The position numbers and the translations under genes were made by a program. A model generated the notes under the pieces. It made no database searches, was not told the origin of the DNA, and was given only the letters and a program-made list of their open reading frames with translations. Source: Maribacter sp. (GTDB lineage: Bacteria > Bacteroidota > Bacteroidia > Flavobacteriales > Flavobacteriaceae). Taken from it: DNA of 5,161 nt. Positions 1 to 5,161 of this stretch are shown in pieces (position 1 is the first letter of the stretch; the number at the start of each line of letters is the position of its first letter). The stretch covers positions 1 to 5,161 of the forward strand of contig JAHHKH010000261.1 of the NCBI GenBank assembly GCA_018679695.1, written 5' to 3'.

Positions 1-447
1 AATGCCCCAGGCGCATTTTTCCCTGGTGTTAATGTTAATAATACTCGAAATTTTGCACTTGGTGCAACCCTTACATGGAATCTTTTTGACGGAGGAGGAA
101 CCAACGTTCGTGTGAAAAATGCCAAAATTGCCTACGAGAATCAAGAGCTGTTAAAAGAGCAGGTTTTTATTGAAGTCAATCGTGATATTCTTAATGCACG
201 TGCGATTTACGAAAATCGATTGAACATTTATCATATTCAGGAGCAGAACGTTTTGACCAATCAAAACAATTTTGAACGATCAAAAGAACAGTTTCAATTA
301 GGGAGGATAACCTCAATAGAGTTCAGGCAAGCACAAATTAATCTATTGAATGCCCAGACCAATAAGAATTTGGCGAAATATGATGCCAAACTTGCTGAAC
401 TTCAGTTATTGCAATTAACAGGACAGTTGTTGAACGTGGAACTTTGA
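1..447 (+). CDS. TolC-family outer-membrane efflux protein, C-terminal fragment (5' end off window)
   Basis: The frame is open from base 1 to a TGA at 445-447, giving the last 148 residues of a protein whose start lies upstream. It resembles the second half of the outer membrane efflux protein (OEP) family, the trimeric channels that carry substrates of RND or ABC pumps across the outer membrane. Visible family features are a beta-strand-like stretch (ALGATLTWNLFDGGG) leading into a long helical region rich in Q, N, E and L, with the typical pattern 'NNFERSKEQFQLGRITSIEF' followed by 'QAQINLLNAQ'. This corresponds to the family signature of a YxxG/xLG turn and a helix carrying an AQ..LL.AQ repeat. 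No cysteine or membrane helix is seen, as expected for this part. The pump and adaptor genes are probably upstream, outside the window. The family call is firm; the substrate is unknown. Confidence 0.9.
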   Translation, partial: NAPGAFFPGVNVNNTRNFALGATLTWNLFDGGGTNVRVKNAKIAYENQELLKEQVFIEVNRDILNARAIYENRLNIYHIQEQNVLTNQNNFERSKEQFQLGRITSIEFRQAQINLLNAQTNKNLAKYDAKLAELQLLQLTGQLLNVEL

Positions 448-449
448 TA

Positions 450-632
450 ATGTATGAGCATTTCTTTCAATGTCCTTATTGTTGGGAAGATATTTCAATG
501 TTGATAGACACTTCGGTGACCAAACAGTCTTATGTTGAGGATTGTGAGGTATGTTGTAACCCTATCGGCGTTCAAGTGCTTTTTCAAGAAAATGAATTAA
601 TTGCTTTTGAAATCCAGGATTTGGGACAGTAG
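450..632 (+). CDS. CPXCG-motif cysteine-rich small zinc-ribbon protein
   Basis: This 60-residue protein starts at ATG 450, two bases after the TolC stop. A TTG at 444 in the same frame would add only two residues and overlap that stop, so the ATG is preferred. It carries C8-P-Y-C11 near the N-terminus and C32-E-V-C35-C36-N-P-I in the middle, a Cys4 arrangement suited to one zinc ion. The pattern CPYC...YVEDCxVCCxPI is that of the Cys_rich_CPXG family of short, standalone proteins of unknown function. The residue after the second Cys is Trp where the family name implies Gly. There is no signal peptide or membrane segment, so it is probably cytoplasmic. The 2-base spacing suggests translational coupling with the efflux gene, but nothing in the sequence links it to efflux. 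The family assignment is good; the role is unknown. Confidence 0.85.
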   Translation: MYEHFFQCPYCWEDISMLIDTSVTKQSYVEDCEVCCNPIGVQVLFQENELIAFEIQDLGQ

Positions 633-639
633 TCAATTC

Positions 640-660
640 CATTAAAACAGGGTTTTAATG
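640..660 (+). terminator. Perfect 9-bp hairpin after the CPXCG gene, possible terminator
   Basis: CATTAAAAC (640-648) and GTTTTAATG (652-660) are exact reverse complements separated by the 3-base loop AGG. The hairpin begins 7 bases after the CPXCG stop codon, a natural place for transcription to end. It is not a textbook intrinsic terminator, because the stem is A/T-rich and is followed by CCTTCC rather than a run of T. It could instead be a protein-binding palindrome or an mRNA 3'-end stabiliser. The pairing is seen directly; the function is inferred. Confidence 0.4.
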
Positions 661-664
661 CCTT

Positions 665-721
665 CCAATAGGTGCTTCAGAATGTTCTAAAGAAAGCACC
701 TCCAAGTTTAGTTCCTATTGG
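665..721. repeat. Nested inverted repeat in the gap before the SUMF1-like lipoprotein gene
   Basis: Outer arms CCAATAGG (665-672) and CCTATTGG (714-721) are perfect 8-bp complements. Inside them, GGTGCTT (671-677) and AAGCACC (694-700) form a second perfect 7-bp pair. The central bases hold a small AGAA-TG-TTCT palindrome (679-688). The inner and outer arms share bases 671-672, so the full 8-bp and 7-bp stems cannot form together. A combined fold with a shortened 6-bp outer stem and a 15-base bulge (701-715) is possible. The element ends 35 bases before ATG 757, so it may be an operator, a 5' leader structure or a small dispersed palindromic element. No second copy was seen in the window. Confidence 0.45.
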
Positions 722-756
722 TAATCAGATAAATATAATAGCATATTTACTGCGCT

Positions 757-1833
757 ATGACATGGAAATTTAATAATTTTATCAAAAATTTACCGATGAA
801 TTTCCACACCAAAAAAACTTCCCAAATACCTTCTTTCCTATTCTCTTTTTTAATGGTTTCAATACTCCTTGTATCATGCAAATCAACGGTAAGCACCATT
901 GAGCCTGCTAAGGAAGAATCAAAGGAAGAATCAAATGAAGTTTATACAGAGACGATTCCAGTTGCCAATATATCATTTGATATGGTACTTATTCCTGAAG
1001 GGGAATTTCTTATGGGAAGTCCTGTGGATGAGATGAAAAGAAGAGAAGATGAAGGACCACAGAGAAAAGTTGTCCTTGATGCTTTTTGGATGGGCAAATA
1101 TGAGGTATCCTGGCGTGAGTTCGAACTGTTCTTTAAGCAAAACCAGCCACTTTTCCAAAACTTGGAAGCGGACAAATTGAACGCTATCGATGCGATTACC
1201 AGACCAAGTCCGCCTTATGAAGATCCTTCGTATGGTATGGGAAAGGACGATTTTCCTGCGGTTAGTATGTCTACCTACTCGGCATTGGTTTTTTGCAAAT
1301 GGCTTAGTGAAATTACAGGGCGCTTTTATCGATTACCGACTGAGGCCGAATGGGAGTATGCAGCTAGGGCTGGTTCCCAGACCATATATAGTTTTGGCAA
1401 TTCTGAGGAAGAATTGGAAAAGTATGCGGTGTATTATAAAAATTCGAACAGCAAGTATGCCAAGAGGGGTACCAAACTTCCCAATAAATGGGGCTTGTAT
1501 GATATGCATGGCAATGTTGCCGAATGGACCCTCGATCAATACAAACAAGATGCATATGCCAATATGGAATCAAAAAACCCATGGGTAATACCTAGGGTAT
1601 TCCACCCAAGGGTAATCAGGGGCGGGTCATGGGATGATGATGCCGAAAATTTACGGTCGGCCTCTAGAATGGCCTCGAGCACAAAGCTGCAGAAACGCGA
1701 CCCACAGATTCCGAAGAGTTTCTGGTGGTTCACGGATTCCAATTTTATAGGTATGCGTTTGGTGAGTCCAAAAAATCAACCAAGTCAGGAAGATCAGGAT
1801 GAATTTTGGCAGATGGTTTTGGATGAAGGATAG
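757..1833 (+). CDS. SUMF1/FGE-fold lipoprotein lacking the formylglycine-generating cysteine pair
   Basis: This 358-residue protein has a lipoprotein signal: a hydrophobic stretch at 27-40 ends in the lipobox LVSC with Cys41, followed by a charged linker (42-65) that includes the repeat EESKEESNE. ATG 796 would give a more usual 28-residue signal peptide and may be the true start. Residues about 74-340 are a formylglycine-generating-enzyme sulfatase-activating (SUMF1/EgtB/PvdO) domain. Its motifs are FDMVLIPEGEFLMGS (74-88), RLPTEAEWEYAARAG (192-206), WGLYDMHGNVAEW (245-257), RGGSW (288-292) and a C-terminal GMRLV. True FGEs carry two catalytic cysteines just after GGS (GGSxxCxxxxC); here those places are D294 and L299. 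The only cysteines are the lipid-bearing Cys41 and C180, so sulfatase activation is unlikely. Membrane-anchored SUMF1-fold proteins such as GldJ and GldK of the gliding/type IX secretion machinery show that this fold can be structural, but I cannot equate this protein with either. Its substrate or partner is unknown. Confidence 0.88.
   Translation: MTWKFNNFIKNLPMNFHTKKTSQIPSFLFSFLMVSILLVSCKSTVSTIEPAKEESKEESNEVYTETIPVANISFDMVLIPEGEFLMGSPVDEMKRREDEGPQRKVVLDAFWMGKYEVSWREFELFFKQNQPLFQNLEADKLNAIDAITRPSPPYEDPSYGMGKDDFPAVSMSTYSALVFCKWLSEITGRFYRLPTEAEWEYAARAGSQTIYSFGNSEEELEKYAVYYKNSNSKYAKRGTKLPNKWGLYDMHGNVAEWTLDQYKQDAYANMESKNPWVIPRVFHPRVIRGGSWDDDAENLRSASRMASSTKLQKRDPQIPKSFWWFTDSNFIGMRLVSPKNQPSQEDQDEFWQMVLDEG
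912..935 (+). repeat. Perfect 12-bp tandem duplication in the lipoprotein linker
   Basis: GGAAGAATCAAA occurs twice back to back (912-923 and 924-935) in the SUMF1-like lipoprotein gene. The unit is 12 bases, so copy changes keep the frame, and it encodes the repeated EES(K/N) part of the acidic linker between the lipidated cysteine and the folded domain. It may be a recent slippage duplication that sets linker length. Confidence 0.75.
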
Positions 1834-1884
1834 GTTTTGGTCCGTTTTTTGCTTAAAAAAGAGTATAAACTTTATAATAACAAA

Positions 1885-2430
1885 ATGAGAAATCTGATAG
1901 TCGCCTTAATAGTAGTTTTTTGTTTTTCCGTTGGTTGGTCCCAGGAGAACTATTCCTTATCCTCTGAAAGTAAGCTTACGGTCGATGGAACTTCAACACT
2001 TCACGATTGGACAGTTACTGCTAACACTTGTAATGGTTCCCTAGTTGTAGAGGCAGATATGTTCAAAGAAATTTCTTTTGATGTTGAAGTAGCGAGTATA
2101 ATTAGCACTCGTGGTGCAACCATGGACAAAAAAACCCATAATGCGTTAAAAAAGGAAGAACATCCAAAGGTGATGTTCTCTGCCACTGATATCACTTTTG
2201 CTGCGGGTGATAATCAAAACATTTCCGGTAAATTGAATGTTGCTGGTGTAGACAAAGACGTTACTTTAGCTGCCAATATTGATAATACCTCGGACAATAT
2301 CCGGATAACGGGAAATTATACGATTACCCTACAAGACTATAATATGAAGCCCCCAACCGCTATGTTCGGTACCATTGTGGTTGGTGATGATGTTACTGTA
2401 AACTTTGATTTGGTTTTTGCAAAGAACTAG
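1885..2430 (+). CDS. Secreted YceI-like (polyisoprenoid-binding fold) protein
   Basis: The protein is 181 residues from ATG 1885. The frame is open back to a TTG at 1837, but the ATG is chosen because it gives a clean signal peptide (MRNLIVALIVVFCFSVGWS, likely cut before Q20) and is preceded by A-rich AACAAA. The mature part matches the YceI-like family, lipocalin-resembling beta-barrels that bind isoprenoid lipids in the periplasm. Family marks are VDGTSTLHDWT (33-43), GATMDKKTHNALKKEEHPKV (77-96, containing the usual NxLkxeeyP segment), SGKLNVAGVDKDVTL (114-128) and the closing strand region from DYNMKPPTAMFGTI (151-164) to NFDLVF. The family's common GVTKPVTL appears here as GVDKDVTL. Length is normal for the family. 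It lies 51 bases after the lipoprotein gene and abuts or overlaps apbE, suggesting one envelope-protein operon. The ligand is not predictable from sequence. Confidence 0.92.
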   Translation: MRNLIVALIVVFCFSVGWSQENYSLSSESKLTVDGTSTLHDWTVTANTCNGSLVVEADMFKEISFDVEVASIISTRGATMDKKTHNALKKEEHPKVMFSATDITFAAGDNQNISGKLNVAGVDKDVTLAANIDNTSDNIRITGNYTITLQDYNMKPPTAMFGTIVVGDDVTVNFDLVFAKN

Positions 2431-3466
2431 TAAACCAGAAAGCCCATTTACAGCAGGCCAAAGTCGATTTTTGGTTGGCGGTTTTTATGTAATCATTTTG
2501 TTTTTTTCCTATTTTGGGCTTTATGCCCAAGAACGCTATGAGTATACCCATCAACAAATGGGTACCCAGATTCGGTTGGTCTTCTATGCAAAGAATAAAT
2601 TAGGGGCCGATACTGTCGCTTCCCAGGTCTTTGATCGTATCGATGAGCTAAACAAAAGGTTAAGTGATTATTTAGATAATAGTGAATTAAACGCTCTGGT
2701 CGGCCAAGCAGGGAAAGAAGTTGTAGTAAGTGATGATCTATTCCAGGTTCTTAAAAAGGCCGTAGCGATTTCCGAAGCTACGGGAGGTGCGTTCGATATA
2801 AGTGTGGGACCATTCGTTGAACTATGGAGAATCTCAAGACAGAATGGAATCCTGCCCTCCAATGCTAACTTAATTAAGGCGAAACGGAATGTGGGCCATC
2901 AATATATTTCATTCCCAAAAAAAAATGTTGTTCAATTGAATGTAAGCCCAATGAAGCTCGATTTGGGTGGAATAGGCAAGGGTTTTACCGCTGACGAGGT
3001 TATCAAAGTACTTGAATCAAATGGAATTCGCTCGGCCTTGGTTGATATGGGAGGTGATATTCGAGTGAGTAACCCGCCTCCGACCAAGGAACATTGGGTA
3101 TTGGCATTTTCGTATTACAACGAAAAAGGGGATGAGGTTCTCAACAAAATTCGATTAAAAAATGCCGCAGTAGCTACCTCTGGGGACTTCTATCAGTTTG
3201 TGGAAATCGATGGCATTCGATACTCCCACATTATCGATCCGATTACCGGCATGGCCCTAAACAATAGTATTCAGGTTACGGCGATTGCAAAAAATGCCAC
3301 CGAGGCTGATGCTTTTGCTTCGGCTTTTAGTGTAATGGGCATTTTAAATGTCAAGGATAACAATGAAGTATTGACTAACTTGGATGTCTATATGGTTAGC
3401 CAATCCAACGCCGGATATCTTCAATGGAATAGCAAAGGATTCGATCAATATATAGTAAAGGACTAA
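2417..3466 (+). CDS. apbE: ApbE-family FAD:protein FMN transferase, exported, non-ATG start
   Basis: ApbE enzymes use FAD and Mg2+ to attach FMN covalently to Ser/Thr of extracytoplasmic redox proteins. Motifs, numbered from TTG 2417, are the family-opening MGT (48-50), TGGAFDISVGPF (122-133), KLDLGGIGKGFTAD (180-193), LVDMGGDIR (208-216), VATSGDF (252-258), SHIIDPITG (270-278) and NATEADAFAS (293-302). All core elements look intact, so it should be active. A hydrophobic stretch before LYAQE indicates a type I signal peptide cut before the Gln; there is no lipobox cysteine, unlike many ApbE lipoproteins. The start is uncertain. The frame is closed by TAA at 2399 and contains no ATG before 2558, which already lies within the conserved MGT motif. 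TTG codons at 2405, 2417 and 2471 are the candidates; 2417 is chosen because it keeps basic residues ahead of the hydrophobic core, and it overlaps the YceI gene by 14 bases. No FMN-acceptor protein is visible in the window. Confidence 0.9.
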   Translation: MQRTSKPESPFTAGQSRFLVGGFYVIILFFSYFGLYAQERYEYTHQQMGTQIRLVFYAKNKLGADTVASQVFDRIDELNKRLSDYLDNSELNALVGQAGKEVVVSDDLFQVLKKAVAISEATGGAFDISVGPFVELWRISRQNGILPSNANLIKAKRNVGHQYISFPKKNVVQLNVSPMKLDLGGIGKGFTADEVIKVLESNGIRSALVDMGGDIRVSNPPPTKEHWVLAFSYYNEKGDEVLNKIRLKNAAVATSGDFYQFVEIDGIRYSHIIDPITGMALNNSIQVTAIAKNATEADAFASAFSVMGILNVKDNNEVLTNLDVYMVSQSNAGYLQWNSKGFDQYIVKD

Positions 3467-3481
3467 TAAAATAATGACCTT

Positions 3482-4258
3482 ATGAAATTTAATTTAAAAG
3501 GTAAAACAGCTATAATTACTGGCGGTGGCAGTGGTATAGGTAAGGCTATCTCGAATGTGCTTGCAGGGCAAGGCGCCAATGTTCATATCATGGAGCTTAA
3601 TATTGATACAGCACAGCAAAGTGCCAATGCGATAGTTGATAGTGGCGGTATCGCTTTTGCCCACAAATGCAATGTTGCCAAACATTCAGAGGTCTTGCAT
3701 GTCATTAACAGTATTGCGAATGATTTTCAATTGGATATCCTTATAAACAATGCCGGTATTGCCCATATTGGCAATGTGGAAAATACTTCTGAGGAAGATA
3801 TGGATAGAATATACGGGGTGAACGTAAAGGGGGTTTACAATTGTATTTACGCGGTGATACCGTATATGAAAAAAACAGGAGGGGTAATATTGAATATGGC
3901 CTCGATCGCGGCAAGTGTTGGGATAAAGGATCGATTTGCCTATACAATGTCCAAAGGCGCCGCCCTGACCATGATGTATTCAGTAGCGAAAGATTATATC
4001 CAATATGGGATAAGATGCAATAGCATATCGCCAGCAAGAATCCACACACCATTTGTTGACGGGTATTTAAAGGAAAATTTCCCAGGAGAGGAAGAAAAAA
4101 TGTTTGAACAATTATCTGCAACCCAACCCATTGGAAGAATGGGTAAGCCCGAAGAAGTAGCGAATTTAGCCCTGTATCTGTGTTCTGATGAAGCCTCTTT
4201 TATAACTGGAACGAATTTTCCTATAGATGGTGGGTTCGTAACCTTGAATGGCAATTAA
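3482..4258 (+). CDS. SDR-family NAD(P)-dependent dehydrogenase, probable 2-keto-3-deoxy-L-fuconate (or similar) dehydrogenase
   Basis: This is a 258-residue classical short-chain dehydrogenase of standard length. It has the Rossmann glycine motif TGGGSGIG (13-20), an acidic E38 at the end of the second strand (favouring NAD+ over NADP+), NNAG (89-92), the catalytic tetrad N114, S141, Y154 and K158 (YTMSK), and the closing TGTNFPIDGG (242-251). The region NSISPARIHTPFVDGYL (180-196) and the following QPIGRMGKPEEVA form the substrate loop. The downstream FAH-family hydrolase suggests it oxidises a 2-keto-3-deoxy sugar acid at C4 to a 2,4-diketo acid, as in the L-fucose and L-rhamnose diketo-hydrolase pathways. 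This substrate is inferred from context and remembered family resemblance. It begins 15 bases after the apbE stop, so it may share that transcript, and the hydrolase gene follows within 20 bases. It is probably cytoplasmic. Confidence 0.93.
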   Translation: MKFNLKGKTAIITGGGSGIGKAISNVLAGQGANVHIMELNIDTAQQSANAIVDSGGIAFAHKCNVAKHSEVLHVINSIANDFQLDILINNAGIAHIGNVENTSEEDMDRIYGVNVKGVYNCIYAVIPYMKKTGGVILNMASIAASVGIKDRFAYTMSKGAALTMMYSVAKDYIQYGIRCNSISPARIHTPFVDGYLKENFPGEEEKMFEQLSATQPIGRMGKPEEVANLALYLCSDEASFITGTNFPIDGGFVTLNGN

Positions 4259-4265
4259 AATTAAC

Positions 4266-4272
4266 GAAGGGA
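4266..4272 (+). promoter_or_regulatory. Shine-Dalgarno-like site deciding the FAH-family start
   Basis: GAAGGGA sits 5 bases ahead of ATG 4278 and is the clearest purine-rich ribosome site in the window. It supports initiation at MKLIRFG rather than at the in-frame ATG 4248, which lies inside the last codons of the SDR gene and would add ten residues atypical of the family. Confidence 0.55.
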
Positions 4273-4277
4273 TTATT

Positions 4278-5129
4278 ATGAAGTTAATACGATTTGGAGA
4301 GGTAGGGAATGAAAAGCCCGGTGTACAATTGGACAATGGTACAAGGTTGGATATTACTGGGTTTGACCAGGACTACGATGAGCGCTTTTTTGGCGGCAAT
4401 GGTTTGGAAGATTTAAGGAATTGGCTGACGGTCAACTCCAATTCCTGTTCAGTAGTTCCACAGGATACGCGATTAGGAGCCCCCTTGTGCAGGCCGTCCA
4501 AGATTATCTGTATTGGATTGAATTATGCCAAGCACGCCGCGGAAAGCGGAATGCAAATCCCTGAAGAGCCTGTTTTGTTCTTTAAGGCGACTTCGGCTAT
4601 TGTAGGACCAAACGATAATGTTATAATTCCCAAAGGCAGTACTAAAACCGATTGGGAAGTAGAACTGGCAGTGGTTATTGGCAAGAAAGCCTCTTACGTC
4701 TCTAAGGAGAGTGCCATGGATCATGTGGCCGGGTATGTCTTACATAACGATTATAGCGAGCGGGAATTCCAGATAGAGCGCTCTGGGCAATGGGTAAAAG
4801 GTAAAAGCTGTGATACTTTTGCACCGCTAGGACCATTTATTGCGACAAAAGATGAAATAAAGGACCCTCATAATCTGAATCTTTGGTTAAAGGTGAATGG
4901 TGAGGAACTCCAAAACAGCAATACTTCCGATTTTGTTTTCGATATACCCGCATCTATAAGCTATATTAGCCAGTTTATGACCCTATTGCCCGGGGATATG
5001 ATATCTACAGGTACGCCCTCTGGTGTTGGGTTGGGGTTTGACCCTCCGCGATATTTAAAACCCGGGGATGTTGTTGAATTGGGTATTGATGGTTTGGGTA
5101 CCTCCAGACAAGTGGCTAGGGCCTATTGA
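4278..5129 (+). CDS. Fumarylacetoacetate-hydrolase-family enzyme, probable 2,4-diketo-3-deoxy-L-fuconate (or similar) hydrolase
   Basis: The protein is 283 residues, starting with MKLIRFG, a common N-terminus for this family. Residues about 72-280 form the FAH catalytic domain: KIICIGLNYAKHAAE (75-89), EPVLFFKATSAIVGP (97-111), the metal-binding pair E127 and E129 in DWEVELAVVIGK (125-136), D158 in HNDYSERE (156-163), GQWVKGKSCDTFAPLGP (170-186), GTPSGVG (245-251) and LKPGDVVELGIDGLG (260-274). Such enzymes cleave a C-C bond of a 1,3-diketone or acylpyruvate using Mg2+ or Mn2+. Close relatives are often labelled ureidoglycolate lyase, but with an SDR directly upstream and no purine-catabolism gene in view, a 2,4-diketo-3-deoxy-sugar-acid hydrolase yielding pyruvate and L-lactate is the better reading. 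Oxaloacetate decarboxylase or acylpyruvase activity cannot be excluded. The gap of 19 bases to the SDR indicates an operon. All expected metal ligands are present. Confidence 0.92.
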   Translation: MKLIRFGEVGNEKPGVQLDNGTRLDITGFDQDYDERFFGGNGLEDLRNWLTVNSNSCSVVPQDTRLGAPLCRPSKIICIGLNYAKHAAESGMQIPEEPVLFFKATSAIVGPNDNVIIPKGSTKTDWEVELAVVIGKKASYVSKESAMDHVAGYVLHNDYSEREFQIERSGQWVKGKSCDTFAPLGPFIATKDEIKDPHNLNLWLKVNGEELQNSNTSDFVFDIPASISYISQFMTLLPGDMISTGTPSGVGLGFDPPRYLKPGDVVELGIDGLGTSRQVARAY

Positions 5130-5161
5130 ATGAGGGTCCGAAATAGTCAAGGGTATAATAC

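Noticed and set aside
942..1175. Minus-strand open frames at 942-1175, 1333-1582 and 1536-1742, plus an overlapping plus-strand frame at 1190-1588
   Set aside because: They lie within the SUMF1-like gene, whose motifs show that its own frame is coding. Their translations show no recognisable domain.
1845..1860. T6-GCTT-A6 inverted repeat as a terminator between the lipoprotein and YceI genes
   Set aside because: The stem is only A-T pairs with no GC base, so it would be unstable. Runs like this are common in A/T-rich gaps.
1837..1884. TTG 1837 as the start of the YceI-like gene
   Set aside because: It would put a charged 16-residue extension before a complete signal peptide that starts at ATG 1885.
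2456..2479. Small hairpin (CCAAA/TTTGG or GCCAA/TTGGC) around the TTG at 2471
   Set aside because: Five-base arms with competing pairings are within chance expectation. It is not enough to claim control of apbE initiation.
3741..4121. 126-residue minus-strand open frame inside the SDR gene
   Set aside because: It is opposite a gene with every SDR motif intact. The translation has no family resemblance that I can see and no start context of its own.
3994..4254. Minus-strand frames at 3994-4254 and 4473-4724
   Set aside because: Shadows of the SDR and FAH-family genes, with no independent support.
4248..4277. ATG 4248 as the start of the FAH-family gene
   Set aside because: It overlaps the SDR stop, adds ten residues not typical of the family, and lacks a ribosome site. 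ATG 4278 has GAAGGGA at good spacing and gives the usual MKLIRFG start.

Overview
The window looks like chromosome of a member of the Bacteroidota, most likely a marine flavobacterium. The reasons are moderate-to-low GC, starts preceded by A/T-rich rather than Shine-Dalgarno leaders, exported proteins whose signal peptides end just before a Gln, an SUMF1-fold lipoprotein, and family-level resemblance of the genes. This assignment is inference, because no marker gene is present. All recognisable genes lie on the + strand, and no RNA gene, CRISPR array, transposase or integrase was seen.

Layout. (1) 1-632: the C-terminal part of a TolC-type outer-membrane efflux protein, whose start lies off the left edge, followed 2 bases later by a 60-residue CPXCG zinc-ribbon protein. 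(2) 633-756: a 124-base gap holding a perfect 9-bp hairpin and a nested inverted repeat. It is the clearest transcriptional boundary in the window. (3) 757-3466: a lipoprotein with a formylglycine-generating-enzyme (SUMF1) fold that lacks the catalytic cysteine pair, then a secreted YceI-like protein, then an exported ApbE-type FAD:protein FMN transferase. The ApbE frame has no upstream ATG and must start at TTG if it keeps its signal peptide, probably overlapping the end of the YceI gene. (4) 3482-5129: a short-chain dehydrogenase/reductase and a fumarylacetoacetate-hydrolase-family enzyme, tightly coupled. This pair fits the last two steps of the non-phosphorylative (diketo-hydrolase) degradation of L-fucose or a related deoxy sugar, giving pyruvate and lactate. 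An ATG directly abuts the last stop at 5130 and may open another gene beyond the right edge.

How the genes may work together. YceI-like and ApbE proteins both act outside the cytoplasm. ApbE would attach FMN to a partner that is not in this window, and YceI proteins bind isoprenoid lipids. The SDR/FAH pair is cytoplasmic sugar-acid catabolism, yet sits only 15 bases after apbE, so the envelope genes and the catabolic genes may share a transcript without sharing a pathway. The clearest oddities are the cysteine-less SUMF1 lipoprotein, the non-ATG start of apbE, and the palindromic intergenic region. I did not find convincing evidence of a wholly new system.
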